Assembly: GCF_000003815.2 (NCBI RefSeq)
Contig: NC_049992.1
Location: 679,424-727,886, forward strand
Source: Branchiostoma floridae
Lineage: Eukaryota; Chordata; Leptocardii; Amphioxiformes; Branchiostomatidae
Length of the DNA stretch: 48,463 nt
Direction: 5' to 3'
The notes below the pieces were generated by a model. That model saw nothing but the letters and a program-made list of their open reading frames with translations. It ran no database searches and was not told where the DNA came from. Made by a program: the position numbers and the translations under genes. Shown here in pieces: positions 1-9,095 of the stretch. Position 1 is the stretch's first letter, and every line of letters begins with the position of its first letter.

Positions 1-520
1 CTATTCTTTGGAATGTATGTTTTAATGTATTAGAATCCGATCCATCTTTTCAACTTGTACGATATTTTTACAATCAAAAATGCCCTGCATAATGCCTCGC
101 ATCGGCTCAAGCACAGTGCACCATTAAACTATCTAAATTCTCGTCAATCCCCACACACTGGTTTTACTAAAAAAACTATATACCGTTCCTTGGAAATATG
201 TTTCAATGTGTCCGAATTCATGATCACTATCTTTTCAAATTGTACGTTACTCTTACGATCGAAAATGTCCTGCAGGACCTCCTGCAGCTGCATATATAGA
301 CGCACGCCCCCCTCCCACCCGCACGTAAACTGTTCCAATCGTTGCACAATAAACTTGACTGTATACCCTCCACAAAATCTTTCGTCAAATGTCGTGCTCA
401 TTTTACTCACATGACACTACGCCTTAGAATGTAATGTTATATTTTAATACATCCGAATTCCAGAAAGATAACTTTACAAACTGTACCAATTTCTGTACGA
501 TAAAAATCTCACCTCCTCCG
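1..520. repeat. Degenerate tandem repeat, three units of about 200 bp
   Basis: Three related blocks share the order: a CCTTRGAATGT-like start, a run ending in ATCCGAATTC or a close variant, CTTTTCAAATTGTACG, and TACGATCGAAAATG. They begin near 8, 188 and 421. Spacing is uneven (about 180 and 235 bp) and identity is moderate. An 88-codon open frame on the minus strand (410-144) lies inside one unit, but the matching stretches of the other units carry stops, so I do not treat it as coding. Confidence 0.6.
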
Positions 521-532
521 CACCGTCAACGC

Positions 533-757
533 CCGTGAGGGTATTTACCGGAATAACCCGAAATGACCCGGAATAACCCGGAATAACCGTAATATTTCTT
601 GTTCCCATGGCCATATATACATTATTTTATGCCAAAATATTGCATTCTGCGATCTTAACTTATCAAAGCACACTGTATTTCGGTAGCTTTCATCCTTTAT
701 TAAGGTTATTCCGGGTTATTCCGGGTTATTCCGGGTTATTCCGCTAAATACCCGGAC
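533..757. mobile_element. Foldback MITE built of CCGGAATAACCC repeats, 10-bp TSD
   Basis: The left arm carries GGGTATTTACCGGAATAACCC followed by further CCGGAATAACC units. The right arm carries the reverse complement, four GGTTATTCC units and then TAAATACCC. The element is flanked by the direct repeat CCGTCAACGC at 523-532 and 758-767. Long inverted arms with a 10-bp duplication suggest a Mutator-like non-autonomous element. The family assignment is inference; the duplication and arms are seen directly. Confidence 0.7.
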
Positions 758-930
758 CCGTCAACGCTATCGCAAAATGAACCGTGCGATTTAACGACAA
801 CTCCTCAAATGTTACATGACCAGTGTTTTACTGCAAATCAAGAAACATTTTCCTTTCCTAGACTTTGCTAATGAGCGCTGCAATGTTTTCTGTACGAGTA
901 GAGGTCATGGATAAACAGTATTCTTACAAC

Positions 931-1046
931 GTTTATTTGAAGGGCTAAGAAGGGCTGAGAATTGTCGTAAAAACGCACGGTACATTGCGTTTATTTGAAG
1001 GGCTGAGAAGGGCTGAGAATTGTCGTAAAAACGCACGGTACATTTT
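931..1046. repeat. 58-bp direct duplication
   Basis: GTTTATTTGAAGGGCT at 931 recurs at 989. The intervening text (AGAAGGGCTGAGAATTGTCG, AAAAACGCACGGTACATT) is repeated almost perfectly. The copies are adjacent and nearly identical, so this is a recent local duplication. The remainder of 768-1283 shows no gene. Confidence 0.85.
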
Positions 1047-1094
1047 GCGACCATAGCAGACCCATCCAAGGACGAACCATTAAACCGGGCACAA

Positions 1095-1119
1095 AGCCGG
1101 GCGCCTTCGGCGCCCCGGC
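1095..1119. other. GC-rich hairpin with TTCG loop
   Basis: GCCGGGCGCC, TTCG, then GGCGCCCCGGC forms a stem of about ten G-C pairs with one bulged C and a stable tetraloop, in an AT-rich neighbourhood. No T-run follows it and no gene abuts it. It may be the end of an unrecognised repeat. Confidence 0.5.
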
Positions 1120-1478
1120 AAAAATTCTGGGGAGAACCCTGGTTCTCTAACTGTACAAGATACAGAGTTCACTGGAGAGGTAAAGGCTCTCTAATGATAG
1201 GAAAGGGAGTTTACAGAGAAAGGAAGTTTGCCTACAAGGGTAGTTTCCTGCGGAAGGAGTACAGAGCCCAGCCCCCCCATAAATTAAAAGCCAGCCCGTT
1301 TGAGGTCTGCGAAGGAAGCTAGCCCTGCATGCGGCTTTCCCAAAGATGTTCCCGCCCCCCAGGTGACATCCCCACCCCCCAGGGGCGGTGCACCCACCTC
1401 CTTCCCACCGCTGTCGTGATTTTGGTTTTGGTTTTGGTCAGTTTGTCGGTCTTGGTTACTCTCGGGTTTGTCTACCAC

Positions 1479-1565
1479 CTGTTCCTCTACATCCTGCTCC
1501 ACTAACTCTACCTCGGAGTGGTCCAGAGGAGGCTGATCGTCTACGATCGTCTCATCTTCCTCATC
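1479..1565 (-). CDS. Possible acidic linker exon of aPKC (speculative)
   Basis: On the minus strand a long pyrimidine run (CCTTCTCTTCTCTCTTCCC and on) precedes GATGAAG at 1566, an AG acceptor. The following 29 codons are strongly acidic (beginning DEEDETIVDDQPPLD) and end at CAG|GTGGTA (donor at 1478); an earlier donor, GAG|GTAGAG, is also in phase. The exon is phase 0 at both ends, matching the phase-0 end of the upstream candidate exon at 4694. The open frame continues past both donors into a glycine- and proline-rich stretch with a stop near 1284, so it could instead be a terminal exon or a chance frame. Vertebrate aPKC linkers between C1 and kinase also contain an acidic stretch, but I see no specific similarity. 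Transcript evidence is lacking. Confidence 0.27.
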
Positions 1566-1619
1566 CTTCATCAGGAAGACGGGAAGAGAAGAGACAGGGA
1601 AGAGAGAAGAGAAGGACAC

Positions 1620-2039
1620 CGGGAGAGATTACGACGTGTGTTTTTTTCTGATGGTGCTTTTAAGGAAAGAGTGATGCCTGATCAGTCAAACTTTAGAAAC
1701 AGATACCGAGACTTGTGCATTCAACTTTTAAAGATGATCCATGTGAGAAGTAGCCTGGATATCTTCCGGATAGTAGTCACACTATGTCAGTTGCTTCTTG
1801 ATCTGACTTTTATCGTACACTATATACAGTCACTTCTCTGCTATTCCGTCTGGATCCTTGACACTTCTAACATCTGTAATCGTCCAAATTTTGGACGAGG
1901 GCACCGATTGGTCCCTACACATCAGCAAAATAAGGAATGAGTCCAAGCAATCGTTCGAACAGGCGTTCCAATGCCTGAAATGCCTGCTATCCACTTACAG
2001 GTGCACCTGTGCTGTACAATCCATTTCTTAAATCATTTT
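1620..2039. other. Unassigned; weak retroelement-like text
   Basis: No gene is supported. Around 1940-2030 the plus strand read with one frameshift gives AFQCLKCLLS then GAPVLYNPFLKSF. This faintly recalls the spacer before RNase H in Ty3/gypsy polyproteins. It is too short and broken to call. Confidence 0.2.
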
Positions 2040-2140
2040 TAACTGATGTCTTCACCAAAAGGTTTGAATGTACAGTTCCCCAGACGAGTAGCAGAAGCGA
2101 ACATAGGAGCGAACTACTACCCGGATGGTACCCAGGCTCA
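2040..2140. repeat. Dispersed repeat of about 100 bp, copy 1
   Basis: AACTGATGTC, ACCAAAAGGTTTGAATG, CAGTTCCCCAGA, GTAGCAGA and AGGAGCGAACTACTACCC occur in this order. They occur again, with about 85-90 percent identity by eye, at 5349-5428 and 5726-5760, where a foldback element has split the repeat. The text outside these limits does not match. The family is unknown. Confidence 0.6.
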
Positions 2141-2679
2141 CAAAGGGCCAACTGTTTAAAATCAATGTGAATAGGCACCAGACTTTTTTGGCAGGGAAGC
2201 TGTCAGATTTGGAGGAGCAAACCAGGGGTACATTGTAAAGTAGGTTTCATTCCGGGCCAATAAGGATTGGTTTCTGCAGGGTTTCTGTTCCAAGAGTTTG
2301 CAGATCAGGCAAAGGTAAGTATAACAGGTACAAGACTCATAACGACAACCCTGAAACTTCCCATCACTGCATGCAGTGTGACACAACCACGATCACATTA
2401 CACATGCCAGCAAAACTCACACTTTCTACTTTCTACACCTCTTGTCTACAATACAGTGGGCATGCAAGGGTCACTCTATAAAAGCCTGAAATGACGAAAA
2501 ATGGAAACTGCTCAAAAATCTTTTTTTCTATTTCTCAAATTCAAAACCATGCTTCAAGTTCAAGTATATCGATCATACATTTGTAGCTTTCTCTTTTGCA
2601 AATTTTGTACTAAATCTACAAAAATTTTCCTGAAAATCAGAAGCATGTAGACTGCAAGCACTGTTCAGAACTCAAAAAG

Positions 2680-2743
2680 GTCACAGGTCACGGACTGACT
2701 GACCTGTGGCCTGCAAAGCACAAAGTTTAAAGGTCATAGGTCA
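2680..2743. promoter_or_regulatory. Two perfect DR1 nuclear-receptor motifs
   Basis: AGGTCA-C-AGGTCA at 2680-2692 and AGGTCA-T-AGGTCA at 2731-2743 are exact direct repeats of the receptor half-site with one-base spacing, the layout bound by RXR, HNF4 and PPAR type dimers. They sit 51 bp apart in a local duplication (both are followed by GGACTGACCTG-like text). Function is not shown by sequence alone. The site lies in the aPKC gene, if the left-hand linker exons are real. Confidence 0.35.
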
Positions 2744-2759
2744 TGGACTGACCTGGTCA

Positions 2760-3431
2760 ATTCTCTGATAGGCAGCACTACCTAGGGATAGTGTGGAGTA
2801 GGAGAAGGGCAGGGGGCAGACTAGGGAACACTTCGACGACTGGAGACCACGTTTCGGAACAACGAGAAAGATTTCACAATTTTGTACAATCACAAAACAT
2901 GGAAGAACACAATCATCATGATATGATGAGTCAAGCCGCCGTTACGATTTCAAACCGTTAGGAACGAAGACAGAAAGGTCGTGCAAACGGAAAGACACTC
3001 AGTGGTAAAGGTTACAGACAGGCGGGGATGGGGGACAGGCAGGTGGAGGGGTGCACAGAGAAGACAGAGAGAACAGAGTCACCGAAGCGCATGTACTACA
3101 AAGCCCTTACACTACACCATTCTACAACATTGTAACATAAGTGCATACAGCCTGGAGCGGTCTCAAATCGACTAGGTAGGTACATGTAGCTGACATGAGA
3201 ACTTATGCATGCAGAATGGCGAGGATGCGTTCATTTTTCTGTCCAAAGAATCATCCAAACTTTTGGAATCCATGAGCAACTACACTTATTGTGTAATACT
3301 ATCTGTACCTTTCAGGGATTATTGAAGATTTTTTATTTTAGTTTAGCTACTCTTTTGGCATTGGTCTCTACTATGCATTACGGTCTAAAAGCCTTAATGC
3401 GCAGTAGAGACCAGCTACATTTCCTGAAGAC
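2760..3431. other. No recognisable feature
   Basis: I see no exon with matched splice phases, no terminal inverted repeats and no tandem array here. Confidence 0.4.
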
Positions 3432-3875
3432 TAGGGCTGGGTACCGGTACAAAAAATTCAGGTCCAGGTCCTGTTCAGGTCCAGAGGATAAGGTCCAGGT
3501 TTGGACCTGAACCTGGACCTGATTCAGTACGTAAGAACTTGTGAATGGACGATACTCAAAACAATGGTCCATTTTGCAACAAAAACATCTGTTTTGTGGA
3601 GTATTTGACTCCCAGTGGCGTTTTAAAATCCTACAAGGCTACTACCTCTGTACGATTGGCTGTAAAACTTGGTAGAAATGACTATAGACTATACTCTACT
3701 TCGCTGTTGCTATTTCCTTCACCGGTAAGCCCCGAAACGTGTGAATTATAATGTGTTCATTTTCCAATCGGTCCAACATCCGGTCCACCCAATTTTTTCA
3801 GGTCCGGTTTTTCTGGACCGGTCCAATGAGAAAAAACGGTCTTGTACCGGTACATTGTACCGGTACCCAGCCCTA
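3432..3875. mobile_element. Foldback MITE with TAGGGCTGGGTACCGGTAC ends, 8-bp TSD
   Basis: The ends TAGGGCTGGGTACCGGTAC and GTACCGGTACCCAGCCCTA are exact inverted repeats. Subterminal zones are rich in GGTCCAGGTCC and GGACCTGAACC. Flanks are CTGAAGAC (3424-3431) and CTGAAGAT (3876-3883), an 8-bp target duplication with one mismatch, as in hAT elements. No transposase frame is present, so it is non-autonomous. Related arms lie at 17122-17330 and 17688-17790. Confidence 0.75.
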
Positions 3876-3889
3876 CTGAAGATGGAACT

Positions 3890-4218
3890 CAGGGCTCGAA
3901 ATACTGGGTGCATCTGCACCCAGGTGCACCCAAAATTGGAGCTGTGCACCCAATTATTTTCTGTGGGTGCACAGGGTGCACCCAAATATTTTCTTGGGTT
4001 TATGTATGTAAAGACATCAAAGTATACAAGTATACATAATATTCTTGACATCTAAGTGTTAGAAAGATAATAAAAATGTCTCTCATGGTACTTGTTTAAG
4101 AATTTGATAGCATGTAACTAAGTTTTGTTATTAGTTTTTTGTGACATTCTACTTAAATTTAAGTGGTGCACCCAATTTTTTAAGTGCGCCTAAGCCCAAA
4201 AATGAATTTCGAGCCCTG
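3890..4218 (+). mobile_element. hAT-like MITE, GGGTGCACCC subfamily
   Basis: It starts CAGGGCTCGAAATAC, ends GAATTTCGAGCCCTG, and is flanked by GAACT on both sides (3885-3889, 4219-4223). The subterminal region repeats GGGTGCA, GCACCC and TGCACCCAAA on both strands. The interior is AT-rich and noncoding. A second copy in reverse orientation is at 38472-38839, and a 5' fragment is near 25564. The 5-bp duplication with a CAGGG end fits the hAT group with short duplications; this is an inference from family knowledge. Confidence 0.8.
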
Positions 4219-4223
4219 GAACT

Positions 4224-4693
4224 ACGTGCACAATTCAATTAAGCTCACAGAAGATAGTCCACTGGTCGTGACACAGAAGACCAGCAAGTGTACTTCAGTA
4301 TGGTGGCCTTGAAAAGGTGTCTCCTAACAAGAAACACCTGTTTGCCCATACCTTCCACTGTACTTTGGAAAATCTTAATAAATAAATAATTAAATAAAAG
4401 CACTATGTAAAGTTTTTGCCTGCAAACACTACAATAGCTAAATAAGGTGTTTACCAAAAGGTCAACTGGGTAAACAACATTTAGGTTGGTCGAGAACTCA
4501 AGATTCAAGAATCTCATTTTCCTAACATGACTAATACCATCCTGAGAAAAAGATTAAACTATTAAAGGAAGAAAATTTCTGTTAAAGATATTTTCTAGTA
4601 TCAATGGCTAAAACTAGTAAAGATACATGTATTAATTGTCAATCTTGTATTATATTCACAAACTGTTGGAGCTGAAATATCATGTTTCCTTAC
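4224..4693. other. No recognisable feature
   Basis: AT-rich, intron-like sequence. An open frame of 90 codons on the minus strand lacks splice signals and homology I know. Confidence 0.4.
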
Positions 4694-4776
4694 CTCTCTC
4701 CCGACAGCCTCGGAATAGTCGTTGAAATGTGAGAGGTCCCGGTGTCTTCTTCTGGACGCTGGGCTTGTGCTCTTAG
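4694..4776 (-). CDS. aPKC: aPKC C1-to-kinase linker exon (candidate, 27 codons plus split codon)
   Basis: The acceptor is CCCCAG at 4777 and the donor GAG|GTAAGG at 4693. The preceding exon leaves one base (A), which with the first CT gives Thr. The frame then reads KSTSPASRRRHRDLSH and ends in EAVGRE in phase 0. The sequence is basic and serine-rich, then acidic, as expected for a flexible linker. I cannot align it to vertebrate linkers, which are poorly conserved between C1 and kinase. Support comes from strand, order, spacing, consensus splice sites and phase agreement with the exon at 5058. The next exons toward the kinase should lie to the left. Confidence 0.5.
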
Positions 4777-4915
4777 CTGGGGAGTCAATACAACTTGTAA
4801 ACAAAAATACTGATAGGCTGATATGCTGATTAACAACAACAAAAACAACAATAATCCCTCTCTCCTTGACAAAAGAGTTACACAGTTCAAAATTTCAAAC
4901 AAAGTTTGTTCATTC

Positions 4916-5028
4916 ATATATTTATTCATTCATTCATTCATTCACCCATGCATTCATCTATGCATCCATTCACTTCCTCCCTCCCTCCATTCACACTCCA
5001 TCCATTCATTCATTCATTAACTAGGTAT
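4916..5028. repeat. (CATT)n/(CATC)n microsatellite
   Basis: Impure tetranucleotide runs of CATT, CATC and CCTCC. They sit in the intron just downstream of the exon at 5058. Open frames rich in His, Ile, Pro and Ser here are repeat artefacts. Confidence 0.9.
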
Positions 5029-5057
5029 TCAGGTATTCTTAAAGAAAACCTCCTCAC

Positions 5058-5136
5058 TTTTCTTGGGCGGGATGTTCTCATCGTTCTCCTTGTCGATGGA
5101 TGGCAGCGAGGTGGAGTGGTTGTGTGCCGGTGCCTC
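5058..5136 (-). CDS. aPKC: aPKC linker exon (candidate, 26 codons)
   Basis: The acceptor is TTTTCCAGCAG|GAG at 5137 (an alternative AG three bases earlier would add one Gln). The donor is AAGAAAA|GTGAGG at 5057. The frame reads EAPAHNHSTSLPSID and ends KENDENIPPKK plus one base, phase 0 in and phase 1 out. It fits the exons at 5841 (phase 0 end) and 4776 (phase 1 start). It is rich in Asp, Glu, Asn, Ser and Pro, so probably an unstructured linker. No homolog is recognised. A KEN tripeptide is present (a known APC/C degron word); with no context this may be chance. Confidence 0.55.
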
Positions 5137-5348
5137 CTGCTGGAAAATGGAGACAAAAAATCAAAACTGGGGAAAAAAACCCTCTGTAAAGTAGTAGTAA
5201 TACTACAGTACATCCTCTGCTGTTGTCACCAATAGGAAATGCCTTTTCAACGATGAGCTTTCCAACACCTGCACTATAACGCTACCCTGGGACCATTGTC
5301 GTGATGGCCTGCTGTCATCAAATGAATGTCTAGAATCCTTTCGCTCAT

Positions 5349-5760
5349 TAACTGATGTCACCACCAAAAAGTTTGAATACGCAGTTCCCCAGATGGGTAG
5401 CAGATTTTAGTTAACATAGGAGTGAACTAATCTCCAAGCAGATTCCTCCGGTGGCTTAAAACAGTAACATAAGCTGGGGAAGGACTTCAGCCGGCAGAGG
5501 GGAAAATTGGCCACCGCGGAATCTGAACTGGTCAAAGGCAGCGGGAGGGGCGATCTTTTCAGAAAGCGTGTTTCTGCTCCTCCTAGTGCCCACTTACCTC
5601 CAACGTGAAAATTGGCTAAATTTGGCCGGGATTATCGCGGTGGCCAATTTTCCCCTCTGCCGGCTGAAGTCCTTCCCCAGCTTATGTTACTGTTTTAAGC
5701 CACCGGAGGAATCTGCTTGGAGATTAGGAGTGAACTGCTACCCGGATGGTATGCAGGCTA
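5349..5760. repeat. Dispersed repeat copy 2, split by a foldback insertion
   Basis: The left part (5349-5428) and right part (5726-5760) together match the repeat at 2040-2140, in the same order. The interruption is exactly the element at 5429-5725 plus one copy of its 11-bp target duplication. The nested layout shows the host repeat is older. Confidence 0.7.
5429..5725. mobile_element. Mutator-like foldback MITE, about 90-bp perfect arms, 11-bp TSD
   Basis: AATCTCCAAGCAGATTCC at the left end is the exact reverse complement of the right end. The match continues without visible mismatch for about 90 bp, to GGCCACCGCG. The unique centre is about 115 bp. The direct repeat AGGAGTGAACT flanks it (5418-5428, 5726-5736). 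Long arms and a duplication of this size match Mutator-like MITEs. Identical arms imply a young insertion. A 69-codon open frame inside is just the right arm. Confidence 0.85.
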
Positions 5761-5840
5761 CCTCTACGAACTCTTGAGTTCTAACCAACACCTGCACTTC
5801 CCTGCTTCCCAGGCCCACCATTGCTGAGATGGGAGCTTAC

Positions 5841-5942
5841 CTCGCTGCCATACAACACAAACTCATAATCCCCGTCCAACACCGTCACCCTAAAATCCTG
5901 CCTCCGAGAGGACCTGGGCGCTTTGTCCGCCTTGGGACTGGG
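5841..5942 (-). CDS. aPKC: aPKC exon after the C1 domain (candidate, 34 codons)
   Basis: The acceptor is CTCTCCAG|CCC at 5943 and the donor AGCGAG|GTAAGC at 5840. The frame is phase 0 at both ends, as required by the C1 exon (13073, phase 0) and the next exon (5136). It begins PSPKADKAPRSSRRQ, then DFRVTVLDGDYEF, ending VLYGSE. The first half is basic and Ser/Pro-rich; the second has alternating hydrophobic residues like a short beta hairpin. I do not recognise it in vertebrate PRKCI or PRKCZ, so it may be lineage-specific or an alternative exon. Both splice sites are strong. Confidence 0.55.
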
Positions 5943-6002
5943 CTGGAGAGTTTGAGGTTATAATTATTGGTGCTAGTCACTTGCTAATAATAATTATGAA
6001 TA

Positions 6003-6250
6003 CAGCGGCGCTCCCGAAATACGCGTCAACTTGCGCGAAACGTCCTCCGAAATTTCGCAGTGCGTTACGCATTCTTTCGCAGCGCGTTCCGCGAAATTTC
6101 GCAAGACGTTGCGCAGTCTTTCGCAGTGCGTTCTGCGAAATTTCGCAAGGCATTCTGCGAAGTTACGCAGCGAGTTTCGCGAAAAGCAGGAGCCTAACGC
6201 AAATTCCTACTGCGTAATTCTGCGAAACTTCCGTAGAAACACGCCGCATT
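6003..6250. mobile_element. Foldback element made of GCGAAATTTCGC palindromes, copy 1
   Basis: It starts AGCGGCGCTCCCGAAATACG and then carries many short palindromic pieces (TTTCGCAGTGCG, GCGAAATTTCGC, TTCTGCGAAA). The terminus recurs inverted at the end of the 10735-10977 copy. The degraded end is near 6250 (CACGCCGCATT). Open frames rich in Arg, Ser, Phe and Ala in several frames are repeat artefacts. Limits are approximate. Confidence 0.6.
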
Positions 6251-7870
6251 CATATGCAGACCGCCCGCGAGGTGGGCGGAGAAATATCACGGTTTGTTTA
6301 CCTTTCCTTTGAAGCCGGCGCGCCAAAGGCAAAGTACATATACGAGTACATGTACATACCGGACGGGGTAGTCGCTTCTCACAAATCTACTAGCCTCTAC
6401 CTTTTGTTGTCATGTACCAAATTCAATGAAAGTCACACAAAATGAACAAAAATGCTATTAGTAATACTGCTATAAAATAACCACAGGCCTGTGTCCTTGG
6501 TAAAGTTACGAAAATACAACGTAAAAATGTACTTTTGGTTTGCAATGCCACCCTATTCATTATTAGCCACGCCGTCATGGTGACAAATTTTGTGCCTTAG
6601 AACTTTCCTATCTTGTCAATATCTGCGTACCAACATGTGTCAGTATTTTCCTCATATTTTACCACATAAAAGTTACGGGAAAGTTTTTTTTTTCTTTTTT
6701 TTTTCTTCCATAATTTGGAACGCTCTGAGAAACAGCCGGGGAGACTTCTATATTCGGCTATCCTCGTTTCACATTCGGCGGGGGGTGATTCGCTTCATCT
6801 CGGCAAGGAGGTTGAAAAAGGAATCGTCGTCAGCAAATGGTGTGCTTGGAGTTCTCACGAGATAAAACGATCTTCGTTGACAATGTTCGGTGTGCTTACA
6901 TTTACAAGGAGGAAAGACGACGGGGGCACTTCCGTGTAAAGACGTCAAAATTAGCGTGCGAAAAACACTGTCTCGCAATCACATTCTGCTTGGTGCACCG
7001 TGATTTTTTTATTCCCACTTCGCTGCCTGAATTTTCGCAGTGAGAACGACCCTTTACCCCACGACTAAAACCTGTATAGTAGCAAGTTTTCGAGTTGAGA
7101 ACTACAATTTGTAGAGGACGCACGTAACCCGATCCGCATGGGAAATGCCGCTATTTGTGCCGTTACCATGGCAGCAGCTATGGCGGCAGTCTTCAGATGT
7201 ACGTCTTGGACAGGGCGTGCCCGATTACACTCAAGATCCAATCAACTTGTCACCAATCACAGCCAACAGCGGCGACAAAAAAAAGGCGGTAACATTTGAC
7301 ATACAGATTTTTGGTTCGGTTGTTCGTATTTACATTTTGTCAGTTGCAGTTTAAACTGATACTAAGTACATGATGGGACCAAGATGACATAAGGTGGAGT
7401 TTCTTCATACACCGGCACATATTAGTGATGTACCTACCGTATTTCCAACATTTTGAAAAGATGATGGTCGATCGGGTTTTAAACGCTATATGTTGGGATA
7501 TGATGTAGTATACATTTGTTGATGTTTATATTATCAGCATTGCATTAGACTGGTCTGGTTTTAAATCTCACCACCAATAATTCTGAGACGCACCTAGTCC
7601 GATAGTGTCTAATTGATAAACGACTCGTTTAAATTAGGGCTAGATCGTCACCGCTGCTAACAGCGTCCTTATTTTTCAAGCGGTATATTTTTTTTGCTTT
7701 TGTACTCATTCATACAATCCCCGCTCAACAGTCTTGCAGCACGAATTGGAAATACACAATTTCTCAAATATATGGACGAACTCTTTATTATTATTTCAAC
7801 ATTTTAAAACCAAGAGCTTATGATAGTTATTGCCTTATATCTGTATAAGTTGTCAAACCAAGACGTCAGA
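6251..7870. other. No recognisable gene
   Basis: A slightly GC-richer stretch (6715-7300) has several short overlapping frames on both strands, but none with convincing splice phases or a known domain. Poly-T tracts lie at 6684-6711. A CpG-bearing segment near 6740-7200 could be a promoter remnant; I cannot support that. Confidence 0.3.
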
Positions 7871-7875
7871 AGCAA

Positions 7876-9095
7876 GGTTGAATGTGTTCCTTGCAGTAAG
7901 GTTGCGTCGATTGTCCGACCAGGAGCGACCGACAGTGATGTTCCGACCCAAGAGCTCCATAACAGGTAGGTCTTCTTGGCCAAGCTGCACCCCCGATGAT
8001 CAGCAATATACCAAGGAAACCAACGGATGGAAACCCAAATCCCATCTTATAAAAACAACTACCAATACATAGTAGAAGTACAAATGTACACGTAACGTTA
8101 GTTACGCTAACAGAACTTTGAACAGATACGCAGACAAAACACGGTTAATAAATACATTGAAAACACATAAGGTGAATGTATACCCTAAACACATAATGTT
8201 TAATGTATGCCCTGTATTGTTTCTATCGTTCGACTGTCCGATGACCAGGGGCTGCCGTCTGCGATGCCGTAAGAAACAGAACTCCGTAAGGAACAGGTAG
8301 GTCTCCTTGGCTAAGTTGCACCCCGATGATCAGCAGTGCGCCAAGCAAGAAACCCGAATCCCATTACGCTGGCTTACAAAATCATTATCTATCGATGCTT
8401 TACTACATAGAAGTACATGTAATATTAGTTAAACTATATGACACTAACACGTTTGAACAGATACGCAGACAAAATACAGTTAACAAATTAAAACACATAA
8501 TATAATGTTGAATGAATGCCCTGTATTGTTTCCTTCGTTCGACTGTCCGGCGACCAGGAGCGGCCGTCAGCGATGTTCCTCCAAAGAGTTCCGTTAGGAA
8601 CAGGTAGGTCTTGTTGGACCCCTCTGGCTCTGCACCCCCGCCGACCAGCAGCGTCATTTCAAGTGAAGCCAGACGATGAAAACCTGAATCCTAGATATCG
8701 TCTAGAAAAGTAGCTATGAATATGATATCAATACCAATAACGTTACATTGAGCATCATTCTAGCTAGAAATACAGGTTATGACCGTGCAGATATAACTTT
8801 GATATCGTTTTACATTATACATAATGTAACGTTATATTGAATATATTCAGACTTGCGAAGAAAAAGGTGTCTAAATCTAGGATCGCTGCAAGGTTGAATG
8901 GATTCCCTGCAGCAAGGTTGCGCCATGTGTCCATCGTCCGACGACCAGGAGAGGCTGACATCGATGTTCCGACACAGGAGCTCGTCAGCAACCGGTAGGT
9001 TTTGTTGGCCCCTGCACCCTGGACGACCAGCAGCGTCATTCCAAATCAAGTCGGCGGATGAAAACCTGAATCCTAATCCTCTAGAAAAGTAGATA
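7876..9095. repeat. Tandem array, four units of about 320-380 bp
   Basis: Units near 7876, 8195, 8505 and 8892 share GTTGAATG, GTCCGACCAGGAG, GATGTTCC, AACAGGTAGGTC, TTGG plus a GCACCCC-type stretch, and ATGAAAACCTGAATCC. The fourth unit has GTAGGTTTTG. Each has a donor-like GTAGGT at the same place, and the first and last have an acceptor-like CCTGCAG or CTTGCAG about 85 bp earlier. The short frames between (for example DQERP, TGRS) are only partly conserved and differ at replacement positions, so coding is doubtful. Confidence 0.65.

Noticed and set aside
1880-2060. Ty3/gypsy RNase H remnant
   Set aside because: Similarity is short, needs a frameshift, and no RT or integrase text is near.
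1-4693. aPKC kinase-domain exons
   Set aside because: I searched the minus strand for glycine-loop, HRD/DFG-type and C-tail words and found none; the kinase must be left of the window.
5981-6312. Overlapping frames in two phases, Arg/Ser-rich
   Set aside because: The palindromic GCGAAATTTCGC element lacks stops by composition; the same occurs at 10699-11174.
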